A DNA stretch of 64,000 nt from assembly GCF_003253485.1 (NCBI RefSeq), contig NZ_QKTX01000005.1, positions 124,001 to 188,000 on the forward strand. The letters run 5' to 3'. Origin of the DNA: Algoriphagus aquaeductus (GTDB lineage: Bacteria; Bacteroidota; Bacteroidia; Cytophagales; Cyclobacteriaceae). The first letter of the stretch is position 1, and every line of letters begins with the position of its first letter. Shown here in pieces: positions 40,808-50,715 of this stretch. The translations under genes and the position numbers were made by a program. Under the pieces are notes generated by a model that worked only from the letters and a program-made list of their open reading frames with translations, was not told the origin of the DNA and made no database searches.

Positions 40808-41156
40808 AGCGATTAATTCAACTTAAAAACCCGGCTTTATTCAAAATCTCCCCAAGCCTTATTATCTCCTCACCACCTCTGAAGTTCAGTTGGGTGCTGG
40901 GTGAAGTTTGAAACTTCACCCTCATGTCCTTCCCAATTTGCAATTGGTTCATTCTAAGATCATATTTTACCATAAGCAAATTACAAATTTGTTTGGATAG
41001 GAAGGCGTAGTTACAACCATACGCCAAGTCCCAATCATAATTCTAGTAAACCTAGAGAGGATTCACCCTTGTCAAACAACCTCAAGCCCCTTCAAGCGGG
41101 CAGGAAGAGTCTAATTAAAAGAATTCGACACCTCACCTCCTTGGCTCTGAATTACT
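40808..41156. other. Intergenic region with perfect inverted repeat
   Basis: 349 bp between convergent genes. It contains the palindrome at 40899-40921 and AT-rich text with CAAATTTG/CAATTTGC-type repeats around 40936-41000. A minus-strand open frame (40818-41027) through this text has no family support. No clear terminator with a T-run was found. Confidence 0.55.
40899..40921. repeat. Perfect 11-bp inverted repeat
   Basis: GGGTGAAGTTT and AAACTTCACCC around a single G, between two convergent genes. Confidence 0.6.
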
Positions 41157-42590
41157 TCAACCCGGTTTTTTCTCAAATCCCTTTCGGGTCATTTCGCCCC
41201 AGCCTTTATTTCCTCTCAACTTTTCCCAGTTGCCCTTGAGGGAGGCATAAACCGTAAAGGGATGGAAATATAAGGGTTCGATCAGGGCTACACCTGCCAG
41301 TTTGACCAAGTCCTTGATTCGGTGATAGCGTTTGAAAGTGGATTCCTCGGCATACAGTGCCAGCATGGAAAAAAATACCGCAAACACATACACCAGAATA
41401 ATAAAGAGAACGAAATATTCCCAATTCACAATACCGAGGTAGATCAGAATAAAGGTGATGATCAAGCCGGTAAACTCAACCAAAGGCGCGAGGTATTCAA
41501 AGAAAAACCAATACGGAAAACTGAGCAAGCCCAGGATTTTGTACTTGGGATTGAACAGCATCTTGCGATGGGTCCAAAGCGTCTCGATCGTGCCCCGCAT
41601 CCAACGGCTTCGCTGCTTGCCCAAAATCTTGAAACTCTCCGGTGCCTCTGTCCAGCATAGGGGATCAGGAATGTATTGAACTTTGTATGGCAATCCCTGA
41701 TCGATCATATACCTCCTCATCCGCACGATCAACTCCATATCTTCTCCCACCGTGGAGGTACTGTATCCCCCACACTTCATCGCAATGTCCCGGTCAAACA
41801 TTCCGAATGCCCCGCTGATAATCAACAGTCCGTCCATTTTGCTCCAAGCCATACGCCCGAGGATAAAAGCCCTCAGGTACTCGATCACCTGTACTCTCGC
41901 CAGAAAATTGTCAGGGGCTTTGACATCTACCAGTTTGCCGGCTTTGATCACGCAGGAATTGGCAATCCGCACGACCCCACCGGTGGCAATGACTTTGGAA
42001 TCAGAAGCTTCCATATACGGCTTGGCCAGCTTCAACAGCACGTCTTTGTCCATGATGCAATCCACATCGATGCACACCAAGTAGGGATTTTGAGAATGAT
42101 TGATCCCCGTATTCAGGGCATCTGCTTTGCCTCCGTTTTCCTTGTCAATCACGACCAATTTAGAATAGGCAGGATTTGTGGAAATATAAATACCTCTGAC
42201 TTGCTTAGTCGGAATGTAGGGAACGTAGGTTATCTCAGACCGCACCAACTGGAAACCGGCAATCAGCACTTCCATCGAGTTGTCCTTGCTCCCATCATTG
42301 ACCACGATCACATCATAGTTGTTGTAATTGATCGCCAAAAGAGACTTCACGTTTTCCTCTATGGTTCGGCCTTCGTTGTAGGCAGGGGCGATCAAACTTA
42401 CTCGAGGCACATTCTCTAAGGATAACAGCGCCTGATAATTGACAAATCGATTTCGTGCCAGGTATTGCGTCAATCCACGGGCACTGATCGCGGCCAAAAC
42501 CAAGTAGGAAATCATCACCAGAAAGGCGAAAAAGAGGATAAAGTAATTGAAAACCCAAATCCCGGTATCTAACCAATCAATTCCTGTCAT
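41157..42590 (-). CDS. Processive family 2 glycosyltransferase (BcsA/PgaC-like)
   Basis: 477 residues. N-terminal membrane segments (about 13-35) precede the catalytic domain with V-V-N-D-G-S near 96, the D-x-D in I-D-V-D-C near 174, E-D near 275 (V-G-E-D-M-E), and Q-R-S-R-W-M-R-G near 325 (Q-x-x-R-W). Two or three membrane segments follow (about 355-420). These motifs mark processive beta-glycan synthases such as poly-GlcNAc and cellulose synthases. No PilZ domain is seen. It overlaps the upstream gene by 14 nt in a four-gene operon with a hybrid kinase. The product is not known. Confidence 0.88.
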   Translation of the reverse strand: MTGIDWLDTGIWVFNYFILFFAFLVMISYLVLAAISARGLTQYLARNRFVNYQALLSLENVPRVSLIAPAYNEGRTIEENVKSLLAINYNNYDVIVVNDGSKDNSMEVLIAGFQLVRSEITYVPYIPTKQVRGIYISTNPAYSKLVVIDKENGGKADALNTGINHSQNPYLVCIDVDCIMDKDVLLKLAKPYMEASDSKVIATGGVVRIANSCVIKAGKLVDVKAPDNFLARVQVIEYLRAFILGRMAWSKMDGLLIISGAFGMFDRDIAMKCGGYSTSTVGEDMELIVRMRRYMIDQGLPYKVQYIPDPLCWTEAPESFKILGKQRSRWMRGTIETLWTHRKMLFNPKYKILGLLSFPYWFFFEYLAPLVEFTGLIITFILIYLGIVNWEYFVLFIILVYVFAVFFSMLALYAEESTFKRYHRIKDLVKLAGVALIEPLYFHPFTVYASLKGNWEKLRGNKGWGEMTRKGFEKKPG

Positions 42591-43437
42591 AACTCGAATA
42601 GGCCTTTATCGTACTGTTTCGCTTTAAAAAATTGATCTCACTGAGTAATTTTTCACTCCCTGTGCGCTGCTCAAAATCATCTATGGCCAGCAATTGGGCT
42701 GAATTTCGGAAATAAAATATCAATCGAATCACCAAAAGAGCCACCGATTCATTGGACGAATCGAGCAAATCCTGGAGGTTTTCCAGGTTCTTCACCTTAA
42801 ATCGTTTGACCGAAAAAAGGATATTACTTTGGGTCCAATCATTAAAATAGGCTTTGCTGTTTCGGAACTCGCTAAGTTCGCTTAATCCCCGCAGCCTAAT
42901 CCTCGCAATCAGTTTTTCCTGCTGCACGAGGTCGTTTTTGGAAAATTTCACCTGTTTGATAGAGTCATAAGCAGGCTGATAATTCAAAGCCGCCAAATCA
43001 CGGATTCCTTCCACGACTTCGGTCCATTTCTTGGATTGCAGCTTGTGAAGGGAATAACTCACCAAGCCCGAACTGACATAGAACTCTTCTAATTTGTCTG
43101 TCGAACTCCCGGTAAAATTGCTGTGAAGGCTGATCAGTGATTTGATCAATACTTTTTTATACAAATTGGATTTCCCCGAAATGGAAAATTTTTTCAATTC
43201 CTCTTCCGCCCCATCCTGACCAAATACAAACCCAAAAAGTACCTGATCTATTTCCGCTTGGTAAGCATCCTTTACCTTTATCTCCTTCAGCTTTCGGGCT
43301 CTTTTCCACAAGGTCAGCAGGAAAAAGAACAAACCCGCCAACGCAAACGCCAGAATAACCAGGATCAAGCCTTCTTTCAACGAAATGTTGAGCCACCATT
43401 CCCGAAAAAACTGACTACGGGTTTCCAAAAATTCCAT
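42577..43437 (-). CDS. Unknown membrane-anchored protein of the glycosyltransferase operon
   Basis: 286 residues from ATG 43437; a TTG at 43446 is in frame but less likely. One membrane segment lies near 20-44 (L-V-I-L-A-F-A-L-A-G-L-F-F-F-L-L). A helical soluble part follows, with repeated short helices (L-S-E-L-S-E-F-R, L-I-A-R-I-R-L-R-G-L) that could be HEAT-like. I cannot name a family. Its position before the glycosyltransferase gene, with a 14-nt overlap, suggests it is a scaffold or regulator of polymer synthesis. That role is inference. Confidence 0.7.
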   Translation of the reverse strand: MEFLETRSQFFREWWLNISLKEGLILVILAFALAGLFFFLLTLWKRARKLKEIKVKDAYQAEIDQVLFGFVFGQDGAEEELKKFSISGKSNLYKKVLIKSLISLHSNFTGSSTDKLEEFYVSSGLVSYSLHKLQSKKWTEVVEGIRDLAALNYQPAYDSIKQVKFSKNDLVQQEKLIARIRLRGLSELSEFRNSKAYFNDWTQSNILFSVKRFKVKNLENLQDLLDSSNESVALLVIRLIFYFRNSAQLLAIDDFEQRTGSEKLLSEINFLKRNSTIKAYSSYDRN

Positions 43438-43478
43438 AAGAGCCAAGATTGAAAAACGACATCAAAAAGACGGTTGGA

Positions 43479-43844
43479 TTATTTCACTAATTTCTGAATA
43501 CGCTTGAGCAAAATCGCAGGGCTGAAAGGCTTGGAAATAAACTCATCCGCACCCAAGTCCAAGACTTCCAATTCTGTGGATTCTATTCCTGAAGCGGTCA
43601 ACACAATGATAGGAAGATCAGGGCGAGAACTGTTTTTTACTGCCTGAATGACCTGCTGACCTCCTGCAAAGGGCAAATTGAGATCCGTGATGACCAAATC
43701 AACGGACGAATTTGAATCGGAAAGCATCTCAATGGCATCAGCGCCATTGTCATAGGCTAAGACATCAAATTGATTGGTTTTCAAATAAAAGGAGAGGGAT
43801 TTCAAGAGCATTTCATCATCCTCGACCAGTAATAATTTCTTCAT
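43479..43844 (-). CDS. Receiver-only (CheY-like) response regulator
   Basis: 121 residues, a lone receiver domain. The acidic pocket E8-D9-D10 (L-V-E-D-D-E), phospho-acceptor Asp in V-I-T-D-L-N-L-P near 54, Thr in V-L-T-A-S-G near 84 and Lys in F-I-S-K-P-F near 106 are all present. No output domain. Its start overlaps the hybrid kinase stop by 4 nt (ATGA), so the kinase is its likely phosphate source. Confidence 0.92.
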   Translation of the reverse strand: MKKLLLVEDDEMLLKSLSFYLKTNQFDVLAYDNGADAIEMLSDSNSSVDLVITDLNLPFAGGQQVIQAVKNSSRPDLPIIVLTASGIESTELEVLDLGADEFISKPFSPAILLKRIQKLVK

Positions 43845-46303
43845 TTTTTGTTTAATTTTTCTTCCAAAAAGGGAATTGCCAGGTCCAGATATTCAATCAT
43901 TCCCTGAAACACGCCGATAATATTGCTTAAGTCACGGTTTTCTGCAAGCACTTGAAGTTGGGCTAAGGCCTCGTCTTTTGCTCCGATGACTGCAAAAGAG
44001 GATTTCAAGCGGTGGCTGCTGGCTTTGATGCCTTCAAAACTCTCCTGAGAAATATCCTGCTTCATTTCTTCCTTCCAAGACTTCACCTGATCCAAAAACA
44101 TACGGATCATTTCCAGTTCAAATTCCCGATTCCCTCCCGAAAATTCACTCAGAATACTCAGATCAACCGGCAATTCGGACGCCTGAAGATCAGGATGATA
44201 CTCCCCATCCGTATTCGAAGCTACACTTCCCGCCGGAGCCCAGTCGTGAATTTTTTGAAACAACTCCTCTTGAGAAAACGGTTTGGACAAATAATCATCC
44301 ATGCCTGCATCCAGACATTTTTTCTTTTCTTTTATCAAGAAATTTGCCGAAAGCGCAATTATCGGGGCCTTTATGTTCAATTCGTTTCTAATCTTGTCAG
44401 TAGCCTGATATCCATCCATCACAGGCATTTGGATATCCATCAAGATCAAATCCACCGAATGACTTTCCAGGTACCGGACTCCTTCCAACCCCGATTTGGC
44501 CAAAGTCAACTCAAAATGAGGAGGTGAAAGCAACTTGGTCATCAGGACTTGGTTGAGCTCGTTGTCCTCACAAAGTAAAATCCGGATGGGATTAAGCCTC
44601 TTATCGCCCGGTTCTTTGGGCGTACTTTGAGAATCAGAACTCTGCTTCCGGTCTGATTTTTTGAAGGCGATTTCAAAGGAAAATTCAGAACCTGCCCCTT
44701 CCTTGCTGTTGACCTCGATCAACCCGTTCATTTTTTCGACAATGCTCTTGGAAATATTGAGCCCCAAACCGGTCCCTCCAAATCTTCTGGAATTGGTTTC
44801 TCCACTTTGGGAAAAACGGTTAAAAATTTGCCCCAATTTCTCAGCAGGAATCCCTATCCCCGAATCCTGAACACTGAACTTTATCCAAACTTTATCCTTG
44901 GTTTGTCTTTTTTGCGATACCATCAGTTTCACAAAACCTTCCTCCGTGAATTTGATCGCATTCCCAACCAGATTGATCAAAACCTGAGCAAGTCGGTTTT
45001 TATCCCCCAGCAAATAAGGCGGAATTTTAGGGTCGATCTGAAAACTGAAATCCAGGTTTTTTTGAATCGACCGGATTCTTAGAAAAGAATAGAGCTCTTC
45101 GATGGTTCGCCTAAGATCAAACTCGACTTGGTCAATCTGAAAAATCCCGGATTCAATTTTGGAAATATCCAGGATATCGTTGATGATGAAAAGCAGGGTA
45201 TCTCCTGCAGTCTTTACGGCTTGGAGGTAACCCGTTTTTAAAGGCTCAGTTTCCGAATCCAGCAAAAGCTGCGTAAATCCCAAAATCGCATGAATCGGAG
45301 TACGAATCTCATGGCTGACATTGGCGATAAAGTTGTCCTTTTGAATATTGAGAATATCTGCCTTTTCTTTCTCTTTTTGCAGGGTATCCCTACTTTCGAT
45401 GGACTGGGTAATTTCCTGGGCGATTTTTATGACTTTGGTGACTCTTCCTTTTTCATCCAAAATGGGATTGTAGGTTGCCAAAATCCAAACAGGATTCCCA
45501 TTTCGGTGACGCCGTTTCATCTGTCCCGACTTGAAAATGCCCTGCCTCAGTTTATGCCAAAAATCCCCATATTGGTCCAAATCTTCTTCAAACAGCAATT
45601 CAGAATGTAGCTTACCTGTCAATTCAGCAACCTGATAGCCAACTGAACTGGCAAAAATCTCATTGACCAATACGATCTCTCCTTCGGGAGAAAACTCGAC
45701 TAATCCATTGGAAAGACTGATCGCCTGGATCAAGGCATTGATTTCAGCTTCTTTTTCGTACAGTTTGCTCTCGGCTTTTTTCCGCTCGGTATCAATGATT
45801 TGACGAAGCTCCAAACCCAAATTTTTGTTCATTTTTTTGGATTCAATCAAATTCATCGCCTGCTTCGCCAGCAATCGAAAAGCCTTTTGTTGCTTTTCAC
45901 TGAGCTTTCCTTTTATCGGACTTGCTACGCAAACCGTACCGATATTATGCCCATTGGGTGCCTGAAGGGGAATTCCGGCATAAAAACGAATCCCGTTCTT
46001 TCCCTGGGTGGCCGGTTTGTCTTTGACCCGATCATCCTTGCTCGCATCCGGAATCTCCAAGAGCGTGGAGTCAAGCATCGTGTACTGGCAAAAGGAGTCC
46101 TCAACCGGAACTTCAGAATTCTCAACCCCTACCTTGGCCTTGTACCATTGCCTCTTATCGTCAATCAATGAAATAATGGCGATGGGAGTAGCACAAACTA
46201 AAGAAATAAGCTCAGCCAATTCATCCAAGTCTGCTTCGGGAGGAGTATCCAGCAGATTATAGGAAAGGACGGTAGAAAGGCGGTCGATTTCTTCGGGGCG
46301 CAT
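43841..46303 (-). CDS. Soluble GAF-PAS hybrid histidine kinase with receiver and HPt domains
   Basis: 820 residues from ATG 46303; the longer reading adds 27 codons without family match. Order: GAF (about 15-160), coiled linker, PAS (about 205-310), HisKA with the phospho-His in N-V-S-H-E-I-R-T-P (about 328), HATPase with N-box L-V-G-N-A-I-K-F and G-T-G-L-G-L-N-I, receiver near 595-715 with D in L-M-D-I-Q-M-P, and HPt near 735-815 with S-H-R-L-K-S-S. No membrane segment is visible, so the sensor is cytoplasmic. It heads a four-gene operon ending in a glycosyltransferase. Confidence 0.92.
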   Translation of the reverse strand: MRPEEIDRLSTVLSYNLLDTPPEADLDELAELISLVCATPIAIISLIDDKRQWYKAKVGVENSEVPVEDSFCQYTMLDSTLLEIPDASKDDRVKDKPATQGKNGIRFYAGIPLQAPNGHNIGTVCVASPIKGKLSEKQQKAFRLLAKQAMNLIESKKMNKNLGLELRQIIDTERKKAESKLYEKEAEINALIQAISLSNGLVEFSPEGEIVLVNEIFASSVGYQVAELTGKLHSELLFEEDLDQYGDFWHKLRQGIFKSGQMKRRHRNGNPVWILATYNPILDEKGRVTKVIKIAQEITQSIESRDTLQKEKEKADILNIQKDNFIANVSHEIRTPIHAILGFTQLLLDSETEPLKTGYLQAVKTAGDTLLFIINDILDISKIESGIFQIDQVEFDLRRTIEELYSFLRIRSIQKNLDFSFQIDPKIPPYLLGDKNRLAQVLINLVGNAIKFTEEGFVKLMVSQKRQTKDKVWIKFSVQDSGIGIPAEKLGQIFNRFSQSGETNSRRFGGTGLGLNISKSIVEKMNGLIEVNSKEGAGSEFSFEIAFKKSDRKQSSDSQSTPKEPGDKRLNPIRILLCEDNELNQVLMTKLLSPPHFELTLAKSGLEGVRYLESHSVDLILMDIQMPVMDGYQATDKIRNELNIKAPIIALSANFLIKEKKKCLDAGMDDYLSKPFSQEELFQKIHDWAPAGSVASNTDGEYHPDLQASELPVDLSILSEFSGGNREFELEMIRMFLDQVKSWKEEMKQDISQESFEGIKASSHRLKSSFAVIGAKDEALAQLQVLAENRDLSNIIGVFQGMIEYLDLAIPFLEEKLNKK

Positions 46304-46472
46304 GATTGAACTTTGTCCAAAAATAGAATTTATGATGAATCTAAAAAGTTTGAATTGTTTAGGAGGGAATTTAGAGTGGACCAAATGACCACTCCAGATC
46401 CCACAGCAAGCTGAATTGCAGTATGATCCGGAGCTGATTGGGAAGAAGGGGGATCTTTAATGGAGGGGATTC

Positions 46473-46904
46473 CTAGTCAATTTTCCCGTATTTCTCATGA
46501 AGAAAATCTATGGAAGCCTGCATGAGGACTTTCATTTGCTCGATATTGATGTCTGCTAGTTTTTTGATATAGATACAGGCCTTTCCCATTTTGAATTTCC
46601 CAAGACCATCCAAAAGATGGGCATGTTTGGGACTACCGGTGTAAACGTAGAGGGAGATGGCCGCTTTTCTGGGAGAAAATCCAACCAAGGGCCAATCCCC
46701 CTGCTGACTGCTTCGCTCGGATTGGTAGTGGTACTTGCCAAACCCGATAATAGAGGGACCCCACATTTTGGGTTCAAAGCCCGTAAATTCCTGCATAATC
46801 CGGATCAATTCGTAGCTGTCCTGCCGCTTTTGCTCCGAATCCGCAAAAGCCCGGATAAATTCATATACATCTGCATCTGTTTGTTTGGTCTTGATTTCAG
46901 CCAT
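46473..46904 (-). CDS. DUF1801 family protein
   Basis: 143 residues, YdhG/DUF1801 fold. T-G-F-E-P-K-M-W-G-P-S-I-I-G-F-G-K-Y near 41-58 and R-K-A-A-I-S-L-Y-V near 80 are the family motifs. Function unknown; the fold is like bacterial YdhG and a ligand-binding role is often suggested. It is cytoplasmic and stands alone, with a terminator between it and the large repeat protein. Confidence 0.88.
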   Translation of the reverse strand: MAEIKTKQTDADVYEFIRAFADSEQKRQDSYELIRIMQEFTGFEPKMWGPSIIGFGKYHYQSERSSQQGDWPLVGFSPRKAAISLYVYTGSPKHAHLLDGLGKFKMGKACIYIKKLADINIEQMKVLMQASIDFLHEKYGKID

Positions 46905-46965
46905 GGGATTATTGAGTGGTTAGCGGTTTTACCAATCTCAAGAAAATTCCCGAAAGTCCAAAAAC

Positions 46966-47003
46966 AAAAAAATCCCGATTCGAAGCGAACCGGGATTTTG
47001 AGG
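46966..47003 (-). terminator. Terminator of the large MBG-repeat gene
   Basis: AATCCCGATTCG / CGAACCGGGATT pair with one mismatch around AAG, with a T-run on the minus strand (A-run at 46961-46972). Confidence 0.7.
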
Positions 47004-47018
47004 AAAATTAATTGGTGA

Positions 47019-50000
47019 TTATTTCTTAATCAATCGCTTGGTCATGACCATATCTCCGACTTTCACCTGCACGGTGTAGAAGCCTGCGGCCAGGCCGTCT
47101 AAGTTGAAGGTTTGGGTGAAGCTTCCTTCACGGTATGCTTCATTTTCTACGACCATTCGGCCGACTGCGTCATAGATTCTGATCGCTACGGTGGCTTCTT
47201 GGTCCAGATCTACCATTACGTTAGTCTCACGCTGTGCAGGGTTTGGATACAGGAAGAACTCTCCCGGTTTCATTTCTCTGCTCAGGCTGATTTCTCTGCT
47301 GATGGTCTGACCTGCCCGATCAGTACTGAAGACGGTGAGCTTCAACTGTGCCGGAACCGTAGTTCCTTTCCAGATCAGCTTATCGCCATCCAGGGTGAGA
47401 TCAGGATGATCCCCGATTCCATAGGTATGGATATTATCCACCGGATCGATTGTTCTCAAGATGCCCAACACATCTCCTACTCGTAGTTCTTTGGTCAGTT
47501 TGCTGTTATCGACAAGGATATCCAAAGCTTTTGGTTTATCCTGAACCAGCACCTGAATTGAGATCGGCTCATCCAGAGCGAAGAACTCATTTTCCATCAG
47601 ATCTACTTTCAACTCATAGAATCCAGGAGTCAATGGATCGTAGTTGCTTGCATCCAAGGTCATTGGCAGTTTTCTGCTTTCAAACCAAGTGAGGCTCAAC
47701 TGATCTACTTGCTTCTTTATAGTTTCCACCGGAGTGTTCCAGGCAACGGTCATCAGTTCGGTCGAAACTCGCTTGTTTCCTTTGGCTGGAGCCTTCACTT
47801 CATGGATTACGATAGATCCACCACCTGTACCGTTGTTGCCAAGAATGGTGGCATCGTCTGCATTTTCTGCGCTTCCAATTTTGTTATCATAGATAGTGAC
47901 ACCTGAAGTAGTTGTTATTTTGATTCTGAAAGCATCAGGATTGTTTTGCCCGTTCCAATCACCATCAATTGCCACAACAACGAACTTAAATCCAGTTTGA
48001 CCATTTATAGTTCCTGATCCACGGTAAGTCGCTTTTCTACCGGAGATTACCAATGAACCTGATTCATGCATAGTGGACTTGAAGTTAATTCCACCTGCAT
48101 TGAATTGGAATTCGGTATTACCATCTACTTGGGTGCTTCCCTTTTTGTAACGTGATACGAAACCGAAGTTGGCTTTTCCAACTGCGTTAGGATTAGCAGG
48201 CATTGCACCAGCAGGAGATTCGATCCAGCCACCACCGGTTACAAAGCTTCCGCTGGCATCAAATACTGGGATGTAAGCAACGGATTCAGCACATCCTGAA
48301 CCTGCAGTAGCTGTCACTTTGAGAACACCGATGGCATTTAGACTACCTGTTGTAGCAGTTGCTACACCAGATGAATTAGTCGAAGCCGTTGTTGTAAATA
48401 CCACTGTGTTAGCCTCATTTGTAACTGTGAAGGTTACGGTTACATCAGCCACATTTGGAGTTACTGTTGCGCTCAACATAGCTGCACTTCCCATCGGAAC
48501 AGGAGTACTGGAAGCTGAGGCATCGATGGTGACACCATTTATGGTGAAATTGGCACCCACATAGGTAATCACATAGTTGCTGTTAGCCAAAGAACCTTGT
48601 TGGATGGCATAGCTTCCTACACCTTCTCCAGGTACTCTGGTCAATGAACCAGTGAAGCCAATAAGCGCTCCATTTGGCAAGGCTGTTCCAACTGCAGGAC
48701 TTGAAGTATAAGTCAGCGGAGGATTAACCTGGCCACAGAATTTGCTGATGGCATCAGCTGTCACAGTTACTGGAAGTGGAGTGATTTCCAGATTGCCCGC
48801 CACGAAGGTCAGGATGTAGTTGCCGCTCAAGGCCAGCGTGCCCTGCGTGATCGCGTAGTCGCCTACATCTTCACCGGAATCTCTGGTCAAAGCTCCCGTA
48901 AACGAATCGGTGAACGCAAGGCTGCCCGATGTGATCTGGTAGGTAAAGGCAGGATCGGCATTGCCGTAGATCTTGCTCTTGTCATCCGCAGTCACCTCGA
49001 TCGGTCTTTCGGTGATTTCCAGATTGCCCGCCACGAAGGTCAGGTCATAGTTGCTGCTCAAGGCCAGCGTGCCCTGCGTGATCGCGTAGTCGCCTACGTC
49101 TTCACCGGAATCTCTGGTCAAAGCGCCCGTAAACGAATCGGTGAACGCAAGGCTGCCCGATGTGATCTGGTAGGTAAAGGCAGGATCGGCATTGCCATAG
49201 ATCTTGCTCTTGTCCTCCGCAGTCACCGTTACCGGACGCTTATTTACAGTTAAAGTACTTGAAGTACTGTTTGCTGCTGAAATTGGCAGATAGGTTCCAG
49301 TTACCCCGGCAAACGAACTTGTGATTGTATAGCTACCGCCCGCATCAAGTTTTCCAAGAGGTGAAGGCAAAGAGGTAATATCTACGTTCAGAGTGGCAAT
49401 ACCGCTAGCATTCGTTGTGCCAGTACCGACACTGGTTCCATTTATGAAAAATGTAATTGTTTGACCTGAAATTCCGACGGAAGTTTGATAGTTAGAGTAT
49501 AATGTTGATTTAAGTTCTACAGAGGCACTGCCATAGGTCGTCGTAACTGGAGAAATGACTAAGGCTCCATAATTCCCAGTTAAAGTTCTTGTTGCATTTG
49601 GGGATGAAAATTGATAGTCGTACCCTAAAGTACCTTCAGCCAAAGTTCCTGAACTGATTCCGACACTAATTAAACTATAATTAATTCCACCAATTGAAAT
49701 TAAATCTGGGTAAGAAAAAAATACAAGTTCATTATTTCTTGCACCTACAGTGAATGAAGTACTATCTGTACCAATTATGTCATTACTACTATTATTCGCA
49801 CCTGTTGGATTCCTGTACCTATAATCAACGGAAGCGCCCGAAAGACCTGGTAATCCAACTGAATTAAACGTCACATTCCCATCCGTAAAAACCCACTCCG
49901 CAGTCCTTCCAGTCTCTTGACCTGTTACAGTGACATAAAAAGTGACCCCTAGGTGGTACTCTTCAATTGGAAATTGCACACTCCATGTACCATCTGCATT

Positions 50001-50261
50001 TACAGGTACATCAGTAAAATCATGCTGATGATCTGCATGTAAAGGAGGATCCTCATCCATATGAATATCAATCTTTGAATCCCCAATCCATCCACTACCT
50101 GAGATAATTGCAACCTCTCCTGGTGCATAATCCAACTTATCCGTTGTGACAGTTGGCTGGACAACCTGCCCCCAACTCTCCTGACTTATCATCCCCGATA
50201 AGCCAATCGTCATGACCAGTAACAGCAGCCTGGTCCAATGGAGTAAAATTTTCTTTCCCAT
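47019..50261 (-). CDS. MBG-repeat surface protein with T9SS sorting domain
   Basis: 1080 residues. A signal peptide ends near S-W-G-Q (about 32). An Ig-like N-terminal part is followed by three MBG-type repeats (K-I-Y-G-N-A-D-P-A-F-T-Y and K-F-C-G-Q-V-N-P-P-L-T-Y) at about 340-565, two of them near-identical 77-residue units. Then comes a Big-like V-T-V-T-F-T-V region, and a C-terminal type IX secretion signal (F-F-L-Y-P-N-P-A near 1006, G-F-Y-T-V-Q-V near 1062, ending R-L-I-K-K). The protein is probably exported through the T9SS and attached to the surface. The ligand is unknown. Confidence 0.9.
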   Translation of the reverse strand: MGKKILLHWTRLLLLVMTIGLSGMISQESWGQVVQPTVTTDKLDYAPGEVAIISGSGWIGDSKIDIHMDEDPPLHADHQHDFTDVPVNADGTWSVQFPIEEYHLGVTFYVTVTGQETGRTAEWVFTDGNVTFNSVGLPGLSGASVDYRYRNPTGANNSSNDIIGTDSTSFTVGARNNELVFFSYPDLISIGGINYSLISVGISSGTLAEGTLGYDYQFSSPNATRTLTGNYGALVISPVTTTYGSASVELKSTLYSNYQTSVGISGQTITFFINGTSVGTGTTNASGIATLNVDITSLPSPLGKLDAGGSYTITSSFAGVTGTYLPISAANSTSSTLTVNKRPVTVTAEDKSKIYGNADPAFTYQITSGSLAFTDSFTGALTRDSGEDVGDYAITQGTLALSSNYDLTFVAGNLEITERPIEVTADDKSKIYGNADPAFTYQITSGSLAFTDSFTGALTRDSGEDVGDYAITQGTLALSGNYILTFVAGNLEITPLPVTVTADAISKFCGQVNPPLTYTSSPAVGTALPNGALIGFTGSLTRVPGEGVGSYAIQQGSLANSNYVITYVGANFTINGVTIDASASSTPVPMGSAAMLSATVTPNVADVTVTFTVTNEANTVVFTTTASTNSSGVATATTGSLNAIGVLKVTATAGSGCAESVAYIPVFDASGSFVTGGGWIESPAGAMPANPNAVGKANFGFVSRYKKGSTQVDGNTEFQFNAGGINFKSTMHESGSLVISGRKATYRGSGTINGQTGFKFVVVAIDGDWNGQNNPDAFRIKITTTSGVTIYDNKIGSAENADDATILGNNGTGGGSIVIHEVKAPAKGNKRVSTELMTVAWNTPVETIKKQVDQLSLTWFESRKLPMTLDASNYDPLTPGFYELKVDLMENEFFALDEPISIQVLVQDKPKALDILVDNSKLTKELRVGDVLGILRTIDPVDNIHTYGIGDHPDLTLDGDKLIWKGTTVPAQLKLTVFSTDRAGQTISREISLSREMKPGEFFLYPNPAQRETNVMVDLDQEATVAIRIYDAVGRMVVENEAYREGSFTQTFNLDGLAAGFYTVQVKVGDMVMTKRLIKK
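48788..49249 (-). repeat. Near-identical 231-bp tandem repeat in the MBG gene
   Basis: Two units of 231 bp (77 codons) in direct order; the same CAGATTGCCCGCCACGAAGG occurs at 48789 and 49020. Silent sites are almost unchanged, pointing to a recent duplication or conversion. Confidence 0.85.
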
Positions 50262-50715
50262 AGTTGTGTCAAATAATTCGCCTTAAAAACTGAGTGAAAC
50301 TGATTTTTCTATAAAAAACTCGACATCAGCCCACTTAATCAATTGTCAAAGATTAAAAGTATTTTGAATAAACAAAATACCGTTGATCATTTTGTTTATA
50401 TTTTTTTGCACTTCAAATACTTTTTTTTCGCTTACAGACCATTACTAAATCATTAACAAAACAGATAATTAGTAGATTCGTGAGCTTATAGAGTGAAAAA
50501 AGCAGGCTGGATTTAGAAAAGCCTCTTTTTGACTGTTTCCATAAAATATTCCCCGAAAAAATACCGGTTGCCGGATTTTTAAATTCCTGAAAACGGATAA
50601 TCCCCTTCCTCGCCCCCCCCTTCGAAAAAACTGAAAAATGATCCTTGACTGATTTCTTCTCTAGCATTCCTGAAATCCCGGTTTTTTGGGTTATTTTTCA
50701 CCATTGCCCTCGCTT
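50262..50715. other. AT-rich divergent region
   Basis: 454 bp between the divergent MBG-repeat and secreted-protein genes. It is AT-rich at 50330-50470, with a C-run of eight at 50613-50620. Promoters for both genes should lie here, but I do not find a convincing TAnnTTTG match close to either start, and I see no gene. Confidence 0.5.
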
